From: Phaeacidiphilus oryzae TH49
GTDB lineage: Bacteria > Actinomycetota > Actinomycetes > Streptomycetales > Streptomycetaceae
NCBI RefSeq assembly: GCF_000744815.1
Contig: NZ_JQMQ01000005.1
Coordinates: 6,591,801-6,655,800 of the forward strand
Reading direction: 5' to 3'
Length of the DNA: 64,000 nucleotides
Shown here piece by piece: positions 24,426 through 36,400 of this stretch. Position numbers and translations under genes: made by a program. Within the stretch, counting starts at the first letter, position 1. The number at the start of each line of letters is the position of its first letter. The notes under the pieces were generated by a model. That model saw nothing but the letters and a program-made list of their open reading frames with translations, was not told the origin of the DNA and ran no database searches.

Positions 24426-26069
24426 GTGAGTGCGACGTTGGTGGCCAAGGATCTCGCCGCGGGCCACGGCGAGCGGGTGCTCTTCTCCGGACTGGACCTG
24501 GTGGTCGCACCGGGCGAGGTGGTCGGCCTGGTGGGCGCGAACGGCGCGGGCAAGTCCAGCCTGCTGCGGCTGCTGGCCGGGGTGGACGCCCCCGAGGACG
24601 GCACGGTCCGGCTCAGCCCGCCCACCGCCACGGTCGGCTATCTGCCGCAGGAGCCCGAGCGCCGCGAGGGCGAGAGCGTACGGGAGTTCCTGGCCCGCCG
24701 CACCGGCGTGGCGGCCGCCCAGCGCGAGCTGGACGCCGCCACCCAGGGCCTGGTGGACGGCGCTCCGGGCGCGGACGACGCGTACGCCTCCGCGCTGGAC
24801 CGCTGGCTGGACCTGGGCGGGGCGGACCTGGACGAGCGCGTCGAGGAGGTCGCCGGGCAGCTCGGTCTCGGAGTGGACCTCGGACTGCCGATGACCGCGC
24901 TGTCCGGCGGTCAGGCCGCCCGCGCCGGCCTGGCCTCCCTCCTCCTCAGCCGCTACGACGTCTTCCTCCTCGACGAGCCGACCAACGACCTGGACCTGGA
25001 CGGGCTGGAGCGGCTGGAGGCGTTCGTCGCCGGCCTCCGCGCCGGGACCGTCCTGGTCAGCCACGACCGCGAGTTCCTGACCAGGACGGTCGACCGGGTG
25101 CTCGAACTCGACCTGGCCCAGCAGCAGGTGAACCTCTACGGCGGCGGCTACGCCTCCTATCTGGAGGAGCGCGAGCGGGCCCGTCGGCACGCCCGCGAGG
25201 AGTACGAGGAGTACGCGGACACCCGGGCCGGCCTGGAGGCGCGGGCCCGCACCCAGCGCAACTGGATGGAGCACGGGGTGCGCAACGCCCGCCGCAAGGC
25301 GAAGTCCGGCACCGACAGTGACAAGCTCGGCCGCGCGACCCGGCTGGAGTCCACCGAGAAGCAGGCCGCGAAGGCCCGGCAGACCCAGCGGATGATCGAG
25401 CGGCTGGAGGTGGTCGAGGAGCCGCGCAAGGAGTGGGAGCTGCGGATGGAGATCGCCGCGGCCCCGCGTTCCGGCGCCGTCGTCGCCACCCTTCGCGGAG
25501 CGGTGGTCCGCCGCGGCGACTTCACCCTGGGACCGGTCGACCTGCAGATCGACTGGGCCGACCGGGTCGCCGTCACCGGCGCCAACGGTTCGGGAAAGTC
25601 CACCCTGCTGGCCGCGCTCCTCGGGCGGCTGCCGCTGGACGAGGGCTCGGCGGCGCTCGGCCCCGGCGTGCTGGTCGGCGAGGTCGACCAGGCGCGCGGC
25701 CACTTCCTGGGCGACGCCCCGCTGGCCGACGCCTTCCAGGCCGCCGCCCCGGCGCTCGAACCGGCCGACGTCCGCACCCTGCTGGCGAAGTTCGGCCTGA
25801 AGGCCCAGCACGTCCTCCGCCCGGCCGGCTCCCTCTCACCCGGCGAGCGCACCCGCGCGGCCCTGGCGCTCCTCCAGGCCCGGGGCGTCAACCTGCTGGT
25901 CCTGGACGAGCCCACCAACCACCTCGACCTGCCCGCCATCGAGCAGCTGGAGTCCGCCCTCGACTCCTATCCCGGCACGCTGCTGCTGGTCACCCACGAC
26001 CGCCGGATGCTGAACGCGGTCCACCTCACCCGGCACCTGACGATCGAGGCGGGCCGGGTCGGCAGCTGA
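24426..26069 (+). CDS. ABC-F family ATPase
   Basis: The 547-residue protein has two nucleotide-binding domains and no membrane segment. Walker A motifs are GANGAGKSS and GANGSGKST; signatures are LSGGQAARAGLASLLL and LSPGERTRAALALLQ; Walker B motifs are FLLDEPTNDLDLDGLE and LVLDEPTNHLDLPAIE. The charged linker between the domains (AREEYEEYADTRAGLEARAR and beyond) is the P-site tRNA interaction motif region. ABC-F proteins act on the ribosome, either in translation control or by displacing antibiotics. GTG 24426 is chosen because it places the first strand SATLVAKDLAAGHGE at the N-terminus. Whether it confers resistance is unknown. Confidence 0.92.
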   Translation: MSATLVAKDLAAGHGERVLFSGLDLVVAPGEVVGLVGANGAGKSSLLRLLAGVDAPEDGTVRLSPPTATVGYLPQEPERREGESVREFLARRTGVAAAQRELDAATQGLVDGAPGADDAYASALDRWLDLGGADLDERVEEVAGQLGLGVDLGLPMTALSGGQAARAGLASLLLSRYDVFLLDEPTNDLDLDGLERLEAFVAGLRAGTVLVSHDREFLTRTVDRVLELDLAQQQVNLYGGGYASYLEERERARRHAREEYEEYADTRAGLEARARTQRNWMEHGVRNARRKAKSGTDSDKLGRATRLESTEKQAAKARQTQRMIERLEVVEEPRKEWELRMEIAAAPRSGAVVATLRGAVVRRGDFTLGPVDLQIDWADRVAVTGANGSGKSTLLAALLGRLPLDEGSAALGPGVLVGEVDQARGHFLGDAPLADAFQAAAPALEPADVRTLLAKFGLKAQHVLRPAGSLSPGERTRAALALLQARGVNLLVLDEPTNHLDLPAIEQLESALDSYPGTLLLVTHDRRMLNAVHLTRHLTIEAGRVGS

Positions 26070-26204
26070 GTGCGGCGGGCACCGCCTGCTTCCGCCGAGG
26101 GCATTCGGCGCCATATCCGTGGTGCGATGGGCCGAGGCGGCCGGAATTCCGGTGGCCGCCGGTTGTAGGTTCGCATGAATCGCGGTCGGAGCCCGGGCGC
26201 CGCC

Positions 26205-26234
26205 TTGACCGGTGGAGCCGTCGCGGCCTAGCTT
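26205..26234 (+). promoter_or_regulatory. candidate sigma-70-type promoter for a 25-codon ORF
   Basis: TTGACC (26205-26210) and TAGCTT (26229-26234) are separated by 18 bp and lie 44 bp before a short ORF with a strong ribosome binding site. The -35 is near consensus. It could also drive the xdh operon with the short ORF as leader. Confidence 0.5.
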
Positions 26235-26277
26235 CTAGCGCACCGGCTCGGGAGTTGCCGAAAGGGGGCGAAGTCGG

Positions 26278-26355
26278 ATGTCCACCATCTCCGACCTGCA
26301 TCGCCTCGCCCAGCTCACCGTCTGGGTCCCGGGCCGGGTGGCCCACGGCCGCTGA
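26278..26355 (+). CDS. 25-residue small ORF / possible leader peptide upstream of xdhA
   Basis: ATG at 26278 is preceded by AAAGGGGGCG at ideal distance and by a plausible promoter. It encodes MSTISDLHRLAQLTVWVPGR and five more residues ending in HGR, then TGA. It lies 210 bp upstream of xdhA. It is too short for any recognisable family. It may be a leader peptide, a small protein, or chance. No attenuator hairpin is obvious downstream, although 9-bp repeats follow. Confidence 0.45.
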   Translation: MSTISDLHRLAQLTVWVPGRVAHGR

Positions 26356-26394
26356 GCGGCCCGCCCGGAGCGCCCCTTCGCGGTCCCGGCACCG

Positions 26395-26437
26395 CCGGTA
26401 TCCGCGTTATCCGGTATACCCGGTATATCGGGTGTGC
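26395..26437. repeat. 9-bp CCGGTATAY tandem repeats upstream of xdhA
   Basis: CCGGTAT appears at 26395, 26411 and 26420 with degenerate units between and after, giving a 9-bp period and a GGTATACC palindrome at 26413-26420. It lies between the short ORF and xdhA. Confidence 0.65.
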
Positions 26438-26565
26438 CGATGTCCAGGCGCTTCTCCGATGTCCTGAATTCCGAATTCCCGGCGGGCTGCGCCGCCGAAA
26501 CAGAAGGCACCTGAAATGGCGACTAGGACAGGTATGTCGATCGCGCCCGGAAACGAGGCCCGGCC

Positions 26566-28052
26566 ATGGTAGCGGCGCGCATCGCGGTCAACGGCGAGGA
26601 GACGCCGATCTCCCCGGCCGCGCCCCACACCTCGCTGCTGGACTTCCTCCGCGAGCGGGGCCTCACCGCCACCAAGGAGGGCTGCGCCGAGGGGGAGTGC
26701 GGCGCCTGCTCGGTCCTGGTGGCCCGCCCCGGGGTGGACAGCCCCACCGACTGGGTGGCGGTCAACGCCTGCCTGGTCCCGGTCGCGGCGCTGGACGGCC
26801 AGGAGGTCGTCACCGCCGAGGGCCTGGCCACCGCCGGCGAGCCCGGCAGCCCGCCCGCCCTCCATCCGGTGCAGCGGGAGATGGCGGTCCGCGGCGGCTC
26901 CCAGTGCGGCTACTGCACACCCGGCTTCGTCTGCAGCATGGCCGCCGAGTACTACCGGCCGGACCGCTGCCCCCGTCCGGCAGGGGCCGACGGCGCCGAC
27001 CCCGAGCACGGCCCGAACGGTTTCGACCTCCACGCGCTGAGCGGCAACCTCTGCCGCTGCACCGGCTACCGCCCGATCCGCGACGCCGCGTACGCCGTCG
27101 GCGCGCCCACCGAGGACGACCCCCTGGCGCGGCGCCGTGAGCAGTCCCCGCCGGAGCCGGTCGCCACCCACTACGCCCAGGGCGGCGGGGAGTTCCGCCG
27201 GCCCGGCACCCTCTCCGAGGCGCTGGGACTGCTGGGCGAGCGGCCCGACGCGGTGGTGGTGGCCGGCTCCACGGACTACGGGGTCGAGGTCAACATCCGC
27301 TCCCGGCGGGCCCCCTGCGTGATCGCCGTCGACCGGCTGCCCGAACTGCGGGAGCTGCGGGCCGAGTCGGACTCGGTCGTGATCGGGGCGGCGCTGACCC
27401 TCACCGAGATCGAGCGGCGCCTGGACGGCTCCGTCCCGCTGCTGGCCGAGCTGTTCCCGCAGTTCGCGTCCCGGCTGATCCGCAACAGTGCGACCCTGGG
27501 CGGCAACCTGGGGACCGGCTCGCCCATCGGCGACAGCCCGCCGGTCCTCCTCGCGCTGGAGGCGTCGGTGCTGCTGGCCGGCCCCGAAGGGGAGCGCGAG
27601 GTGCCGCTGGCCGACTACTTCACCGGCTACCGGCAGAGCGTGCGCCGGCCCGGCGAGCTGATCCGCGCGGTGCGGATCCCGCTGCCGCTGTCGCCGGTCA
27701 CGGCCTTCCACAAGATCGCCAAGCGGCGCTTCGACGACATCTCCAGCGTGGCCGTCGCCTTCGCGCTCGACATCGGGGACCCGGGGGAGGGGCCGGCCGG
27801 GGAGGCCGGCATCGTCCGCAGGGCGCGGATCGGCCTCGGCGGCGTGGCCGCCACCCCCATCCGGGCCCTCGACGCCGAGGCGGCCCTGGAGGGCAGGCCG
27901 TGGACCGAGGAGACGGTCCGGGCCGCGGCCCGGGCGCTGCGGGCCCAGGGCACGCCGATGAGCGACCACCGCGCCAGCGCCGAGTACCGCTCCGCGATGC
28001 TCGGCCAGAGCCTGTTGAAGCTGTACGCGCAGACCACCGAGGCGGTGTCGGC

Positions 28053-28056
<4 letters not shown>
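26566..28056 (+). CDS. xdhA: xanthine dehydrogenase small subunit (2Fe-2S and FAD)
   Basis: The 496-residue protein has an N-terminal plant-type 2Fe-2S domain (KEGCAEGECGACSVLV), a second 2Fe-2S domain (QCGYCTPGFVCSM ... GNLCRCTGYRPIRDA), and an FAD domain with VVAGSTDYGVEVN and SATLGGNLGTGSPIGDSPP. This fused layout is that of bacterial XdhA, which passes electrons from the molybdenum centre to NAD. The second cluster domain has an insertion (CPRPAGADGADPEHGP) between its halves. Stop and xdhB start overlap as ATGA. With xdhB, xdhC and guanine deaminase it forms a purine catabolic operon. Confidence 0.94.
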
Positions 28057-30441
<2,385 letters not shown>

Positions 30442-30449
<8 letters not shown>

Positions 30450-31302
30450 CCTGACCGGGGTGGGGCCTGACCTGACCTGGGCGGGCCCTGACCTGACCTG
30501 GGTGGGCGCGGTCGCCCGGTTGCGGGCCCGCCGGGAGCCCGGCGTGCTGGTGACCGTCGCGACCGTGCGCGGCCACGCCCCCCGCCGGGCCGGCGCCAAG
30601 CTCGTCGTGGGGCGGACGGAGAGCTGGGGCTCGATCGGCGGCGGCAACATCGAGGCCGCCGCGACCGACCGGGCCCGCGAGCTGATCGGCAGGGCCGGAG
30701 CGGAGCCGGAACTGATGGAGTTCGCCCTCAACGACAAGGCCGCCAACCGGCACGGCGTGCAGTGCTGCGGCGGAGCCGTCACCGTCCTGCTGGAACCGCT
30801 GCTGGTGGTCGAGGCGGTGGCGGTCTTCGGCGTCGGCCACGTCGGGCTGGAACTGGCGCGCATCCTGGCCCGGCAGGACCTCGACCTCCACCTGGTGGAC
30901 ACCCGCGCGGAGGTGCTCACCGAGGAGCGGCTCGGCGTCCTCGCGGACGCCGTGGCGCGGATCCACGTCCGCCACACTCCGCTGCTGCCGGAGGAGGTGC
31001 TCGCGGAACTGCCGCCGGGCGCCCACGTCCTGATCATGACCCACGATCACGCGGAGGACGCGGCGCTGTGCGACGCCGCGCTGCGCACCGAGGGCCTCGG
31101 CTCGATCGGACTGATCGGTTCGGCCGCCAAATGGGCGCGCTTCCGCAAGCGCCTGGCCGAGGAGGGCGGCCACGACGCCGCCGCCATCGACCGGATCAAG
31201 ACCCCGATCGGCATGCCCGAGATCACCGGCAAGGAGCCGGCGACGATCGCCCTGAGCGTCGCCGCCGACCTCCTCAGAACCTTCGAGGCCGCCGCCTCGT
31301 AG
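30442..31302 (+). CDS. xdhC: XdhC, molybdenum cofactor insertion/sulfuration chaperone
   Basis: The 286-residue protein has the XdhC signatures PRRAGAKLVVGRTESWGSIG, HGVQCCGGAVTVLLEP with the Cys-Cys pair, and a Rossmann part AVFGVGHVGLELARILAR followed by THDHAEDAALCDAALR and GLIGSAAKWARFRKRL. XdhC binds Moco and helps load the sulfurated cofactor into XdhB. Its N-terminus contains three 7-residue units (RDLTGVG, PDLTWAG, PDLTWVG) made by a 21-bp DNA repeat, so the true start may be a later GTG at 30502. ATG 30442 keeps the overlap with xdhB. Confidence 0.92.
30445..30507 (+). repeat. three 21-bp units at the start of xdhC
   Basis: Units begin at 30445, 30466 and 30487; the last two are identical except one base. 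They are in frame and encode [RP]DLT[GW][AV]G three times. The array straddles the xdhB stop. Confidence 0.8.
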
Positions 31303-31341
31303 GCGCCCTTCACCTCATATCGAACCGGGAGGACCCCACCC

Positions 31342-31845
31342 ATGACCACCACCACGCCCGGCCCCGGCGTCCAGGAGTTCGAACTCGCCTCCATGGCCGC
31401 CGCGATCGACCTGGCCTGCGCGAGCGTCGCACGTGGAGGCGGACCGTTCGGCGCCATGATCATCAGGGGCGGCGAGGTCGTGGCCCGCGGCAACAACCAG
31501 GTCACCGCGAACCTCGACCCCTCCGCCCACGCCGAGGTCAGCGCCATCCGCGCGGCCTGTCAGCAACTGCGGACCTTCTCCCTGGAGGGGTGCACCCTCA
31601 TCACCTCCTGCGAGCCCTGCCCGATGTGCCTGGCCACCGCTCTGTGGGCGCGGGTCGACCGGCTCGTCTTCTCGGCCGACCGCCACGACGCCGCCGTGGC
31701 CGGCTTCGACGACCGCAGGTTCTACGACCTCTTCGAGAAGCGGCCCCAGGAGATGTGGCCGATGGCCGTCGAGCACCTCGACCTCCCCAACCGCACGGCA
31801 CCCTTCGACGCCTGGGTGGCCAAGGCAGATCGCGTCCACTACTGA
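31342..31845 (+). CDS. guaD: guanine deaminase (cytidine deaminase-like fold)
   Basis: The 167-residue protein has the zinc site of the deaminase superfamily: DPSAHAEVSAIRAAC with the His and catalytic Glu, and CEPCPMCLATALWARVD with the two Cys ligands. It ends FDAWVAKADRVHY, close to bacterial GuaD. It converts guanine to xanthine, the substrate of the xdhABC product. It follows xdhC by 39 bp with GGGAGGA ahead of the ATG, so it is the last gene of the purine operon. Confidence 0.9.
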   Translation: MTTTTPGPGVQEFELASMAAAIDLACASVARGGGPFGAMIIRGGEVVARGNNQVTANLDPSAHAEVSAIRAACQQLRTFSLEGCTLITSCEPCPMCLATALWARVDRLVFSADRHDAAVAGFDDRRFYDLFEKRPQEMWPMAVEHLDLPNRTAPFDAWVAKADRVHY

Positions 31846-31854
31846 GTGCTGGGG

Positions 31855-32055
31855 CGGCGATGGGGGCCGCGCCGGACCGTGCCGGGCGGTGCCGGGCGCT
31901 CTCGGCGCTGCCGGGCGCTGCCGGGCACGGCCGGGTACTGCTTGGCACGGTCGGGTACTGCTTGGCACGGGTGGGCACTGCCGGGCCCGGTGGCCCGGTG
32001 CTTTGGTGCTTCGGTGCTTCGGTGGCCCGGTGGCCCGGTGCCGGGTACGGGACGC
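31855..32055. repeat. low-complexity TGCCGGGC/CGGTGC repeats between convergent genes
   Basis: About 200 bp are built from repeats of TGCCGGGCR, TACTGCTTGGCACGG (twice) and GGTGCTTCGGTGGCCCGG-like units. It lies between the stop codons of guaD and the F420 reductase gene. No coding signal. It may serve as a transcription barrier or be a slippage-prone array. Confidence 0.7.
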
Positions 32056-32061
32056 CGCCGG

Positions 32062-32727
32062 TCAGGCGTAACGCGGGGTGGGCGGGATCGGGCGGCCGGC
32101 GCGGACCGCGTCCACCACCCGCCGGGCATCGGCGAGGCGGTACTCCTCGCCGTAGACCGCGCCCTCCCGCCGCGGTGCCTCCATCACCGCGCAGTCGGCG
32201 GTGCCGCCCAGATCCACCGGGACGAACCCGGCGTCCTCGATCAGTGCGGCCACCGTCGCCTTCGCGTCCGGGTCGTCCCCGCACAGCCACTGGACGACCC
32301 GCTCGGCACCGGTACGCCCGGCGGCCTGCGCCTGGAAGGCGGCGGTGAGGGTGTTGAACGACTTCGTGTACCGCGCCCCGGGCAGCCGGCCGGCATTGAA
32401 GTGCGCCGCCGTCTCACCCGGGGACGGCAGCGGCGGGCCGCCGAACTGGTTGGTGGTGTCGATCACGATCCTGCCGCGCAGCAGTGGCCCGATCCGCTCC
32501 AGGACGCCGGGCAGCTCGTCCCACGGGACGGAGACCACCACCACCTCGCCGAAGGCCGCCGCGTCGGCCGGCGAGCCGGTCGTGTGCGAGGGGCCCAGTT
32601 CGGCGGCCAACTTCTCCAGCCGCTCGGGATCGCGGCTGAACGACACCATGATCTGGTGACCCGCGTCGGCCAGCTGCCGGGCGATCCCACTGCCGATCCG
32701 CCCGGCGCCGACGATTCCGATCCGCAC
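32062..32727 (-). CDS. NADPH-dependent F420 reductase (FNO-like)
   Basis: The 221-residue protein begins VRIGIVGAGRIGSGIARQLA, a Rossmann motif for NADP. VSVPWDELPGVLERIG, VIDTTNQFGGPP, ARYTKSFNTLTAAFQ and LCGDDPDAKATVAALIEDAG follow the F420H2:NADP oxidoreductase pattern. GTG 32727 is preceded by GAAGGGGG. It would move hydride between NADPH and F420. The next gene on the same strand is a deazaflavin-type oxidoreductase, giving a small F420 pair. Confidence 0.87.
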   Translation of the reverse strand: MRIGIVGAGRIGSGIARQLADAGHQIMVSFSRDPERLEKLAAELGPSHTTGSPADAAAFGEVVVVSVPWDELPGVLERIGPLLRGRIVIDTTNQFGGPPLPSPGETAAHFNAGRLPGARYTKSFNTLTAAFQAQAAGRTGAERVVQWLCGDDPDAKATVAALIEDAGFVPVDLGGTADCAVMEAPRREGAVYGEEYRLADARRVVDAVRAGRPIPPTPRYA

Positions 32728-32889
32728 CGTCCCGCCCCCTTCGAGAGCCCGAAACCCTTCTGGGTACACGGTCGCCGCCCGGGCTGCGGGGGACAAGTTC
32801 CCGCACCCGAAATGACGTCGGGCGTTCCTCATCGACGCGACGCGGCGCCGTGTGGTGCGGCGTGGTGCCGCGCGGCCCGACGCGCCGGC

Positions 32890-33285
32890 TCAGTCCGCCA
32901 GGTCGACGCGCACCGTCAGCAGATTGTTCCCCATCGCCCGCACCGCCGAGCTGTTCATCCGGGGCAGCGCGCGTAGCCGGGCCTTGGGGTCGTCGTCCGG
33001 AAGCAGGTGGGCCGTCCCCGTGTGCCACCGCCCCTTGAGGCGGACCCGCACCGCCGGGTCCGCCTGGATGTTGCGGACGTACTGCGACTTCTCCCCGAAC
33101 TCCGACACCAGCCAGAAGGAGCCGCCCACCCGGCGGCCCCCCACCGGTGTCAGCCGGGGCAGCCCGGTCTTCCGCCCGGTCGTCTCCAGCAGCGTCTGCA
33201 GCGGCAGGCGGCGGGAGAAGGGGTTGGCGACATGGCGCTGGAAGGCCGTGACGATCCGGTGCTTGCGGTCGGTGCGTCCTGACAT
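32890..33285 (-). CDS. deazaflavin (F420)-dependent nitroreductase family protein
   Basis: The 131-residue protein has the Ddn-type split-barrel features LLETTGRKTGLPRLTPVGG, SFWLVSEFGEKSQYVRNI and DPAVRVRLKGRWHTGTAHLLP. Members use F420H2 to reduce quinones, coumarins or nitro compounds. It lies 162 bp upstream of the F420 reductase on the same strand, which would regenerate reduced F420 for it. Substrate unknown. Confidence 0.88.
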   Translation of the reverse strand: MSGRTDRKHRIVTAFQRHVANPFSRRLPLQTLLETTGRKTGLPRLTPVGGRRVGGSFWLVSEFGEKSQYVRNIQADPAVRVRLKGRWHTGTAHLLPDDDPKARLRALPRMNSSAVRAMGNNLLTVRVDLAD

Positions 33286-33365
33286 CGATCAAACCCCCCG
33301 CTGGGTATCGGTGTGCGCTTCGAGGCGAAATCCTAGTCAGTCGCCCACCGATCCGCCGGGACGCG

Positions 33366-33403
33366 GCCGTCCGGCGGGTGCGCGCGGGCACCCGCCGGAC
33401 GGC
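33366..33403 (-). terminator. hairpin terminator after the GH92 gene
   Basis: Perfect 16-bp arms (33366-33381 and 33388-33403) flank a six-base loop, 23 bp beyond the GH92 stop. No T-run. Probably ends the GH92 transcript. Confidence 0.75.
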
Positions 33404-33426
33404 CTCCTGAGCACGAGGCTGCCAGG

Positions 33427-36400
33427 TCAGCCGCTCTGCTCGGCGGTGAGGACCCGGACGGAGGCGGCGCTCGCGTACAGGTCGACCGGGCCGCTGCCGC
33501 CGGTGCGCACCTGGAGGTGGGTCGAGGCGCCCGGGGCGACCGCGCCCTCCACCGTCAACGTCTGCGGAGTGCCGGTCAGTTGGACGGTCTGGCTGGTCAG
33601 GTCCTGGCTGCCGTTCCAGAAGTCCAGGTAGACCGTGCCGGTCCCCTCCAAGGTGACGGAGGCCCGGTAGCTCTGGCCGCCGGCCAGCGGGGACGGCGGG
33701 TCCACCCAGATCCAGGTGTTGGGAGCCGCGTCGGCCTCCGTCCAGTGCACCGCGCTCGCGCCCTCCGGGGTGGTCGCGCTCGACACGCTGCCGGGCACCG
33801 AGCCGACCCCGTTCTCCACCGGCCCGGACCAGTTCAATTGGCCGGTCGGGGTGTCACCGAGGAGGTTGGGCCCGGTCGGAGTGAGGATCACCGGCTTGCG
33901 TCCCGGCGGGAACCGCAGCGTCCCGGACGGGTAGGACGGCGGGGCGTCGGCGGCGGCCGCCGCCCAGCCGGTGTCCGGGGTGTCGGACAGGGTGAACGCG
34001 AGCCGGGTGGTGGCGGGCTGCCCCTGCGGGGCGTCCGTGCCGGTCAGCAGCGAAGCGTCCAGCCAGGCCGGCGCCCAGGACTTTCCGTCCACGGCCAGGC
34101 TGTGGACGTACGCGCTGGTGGAGGCGCCCGGCGCGGTCAGGTCCAGCTGGTGGCCGCCGGGCAGGGTGAGCAGCGCGCGGGAGAAGATCGGCGCGCCGAG
34201 GGCCAGCACCGGAGTGCCCGGGGTCGCCGGATACATGCCGAGGCTGGACCACACGTACCAGGAGCTCATCGAGCCCAGGTCGTCGTTGCCGGGCTCGCCG
34301 CCCGGCGTGGCCGCGTAGACGGAGTCCAGCAGCCGGTGGACGGTCGCGGTCGTCTTGTACGGCTCGCCCGCGTAGTCGTAGATCCACGGGGTGCCGAAGG
34401 CGGGCTCGTTGCCGGCCCACTCGTAGGGGAGGTTGGGGCCGGCCTGGAGCTGGGTGAAGTAGTCGTCCAGCCGGCTGATCGCGGCGGCGTCGCCGCCCAT
34501 GGCGGTGATCAGCCCGCCGATGTTCTGCGGCACCGACCAGGTGTACTGGGCGGCGTTCCCCTCCTGGAAACCGGACTGGCCGAAGGCGCCCATGCCGTCC
34601 GTGGTCGGGCCGAACTCGGGGAACTGCCCCTGGGCGTCCCGAGGTTGGATGTAACCGGTCGCCGTGTTGAAGATGTTCGTCCAGTTCTGCGACCGGTCCA
34701 GGAAGGTGCGGTAGGTGGAGGTGTCGCCGAGCGCCTTGGCGACCTGCGCGATGCCGAAGTCGGCGGTGGCGTACTCGATGGTCTCGGAGGCGCCGTTCGG
34801 CTCCGGCGAGAGCGAGCTCTGCGTCGTGTTCGGTATGTAGCCGAGCTGCTGGTAGGCGTCCAGCTGCGGCCGCTCCACGTACCAGCCCTGGCCCTTCTGG
34901 GCGTCCGTGGGGACCGTGGTCGCGCCCTTGACCATCGCGGCCAGCGCCGCCTTGGCGTCGAAGTCGCGCGCGCCCAGGGCGTAGGCCTCGGCGATGATCG
35001 AGTCGGCGGCGTCGCCGTTCATCACGTCGGTGTAGTCGTTGGCGAAGCCCCACTTGGGCAGCCAGCCGCCCTGGGCCTGGTCGTTGAGGAGCGAGGTGAC
35101 CATCTGGCTGGTCTCCTCCGGGGCGACCACGGCCAGCAGGGGGATCTCGGAGCGGTAGATGTCCCAGCCGGAGAAGTTGGCGTACTGCGCCTTGCCGGGG
35201 GCGGTGCGGTGGACCTGGTCGTCGAAGCCCGGGTACTGGCCGTTCGCGTCCGAGAAGACGCTCGGTTCGAGCATCGTGTGGTAGAGCGCGGTGTAGAACT
35301 CCTTGCGCTGGTCCGCGGTGCCGCCCCCGATCCGGATCCGGGAGAGCAGCGCGTCCCACTGCGCGCGGGTGCGCTCGGCGACCGCGCCGACGCTCCAACC
35401 CGGGTCCTCGGCACGGAGGTTGGCGGCCGCGTTCGACTCACCCACGTAGGACAGCGCGACCTTCATGGTCACCTGCCGCTGCACGGCGGTGTCGAAGGTG
35501 ACCCAGGCCCCGGACTGGAGCCCCTGCGTCTCCGCGACCTGGGTGCGCGACTGCGCCCCCTTGGCCTCGGTGCCGCGCGGGGCGACCGGGGTGCGGGTGC
35601 GGCCGGCGGGCTTGCCGTCGGGGCCGGCCGGCACCCGCTGCGCCCCGGGACCCCGGGTGCTCGCCTGGGTGCTGCCGGCGGTCTTCACCACGGCGTCCTT
35701 GCGCAGCGACACGGCGGAGGCCACCAGGTCGACCGGGCCGTCGCCGGCGGTGCGGACCTGGAACTGGGGGGTGCCGATGGAGCCGGTCGGAATCCCGGCG
35801 TCGAGGGTGAGGGTGACCGGGGTGGAGGTCAGCTTGACCGGCTTGCCGCCGACGTCCTGGGTGCCGTTGTAGAAGTTGAGGTAGACGTAGCCGGTGCCCT
35901 GGAGGGTGACGCTGGCCTGGTAGGTGGCGCCCTGCGCGAGGGTGGGCGGCGTGGCCTGGATCCAGGTGTTCGCGAGGGCCTCGGACTGCTTCCAGGAGAC
36001 GGCGCTGGAGCCGTCGGAGGTGGTGGTGGGGGAGATGGCGGCCGTGGTGCCGCCACTGGCCACCTCGTGGTAGCTCCACGGCAGTGAGCCGGTGGGCTGG
36101 GTGAAGAGGTTGGGGCCGGTCGGGGCGGTCTGCCAGGTCCCGTAGGAGGAGAACGGGCGGGAGAAGGTGGCCACGAAGTGCACCGGGTAGGTGCCGGGCG
36201 AACCGCAGAACTGTCCGGCCGTCTCGGTGCCGACCACCTCGTTGTCGCCGACCACCTTGACGTCGGCGGCCTGGTTGCCGGACTGGGCGTCGCCCATCTT
36301 GAAGAGGAGGTTCGCGGCGGAGCTGCTGCCGCTGCTGCTGGGATACGTGAAGGTCCCGATGCCGGTGCGGGTGGTCGCCGCCAGGTCGGCCTGGACGGAC

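Noticed and set aside
22839-25811. 990-codon minus-strand open frame
   Set aside because: Antisense to the RIO kinase and ABC-F genes.
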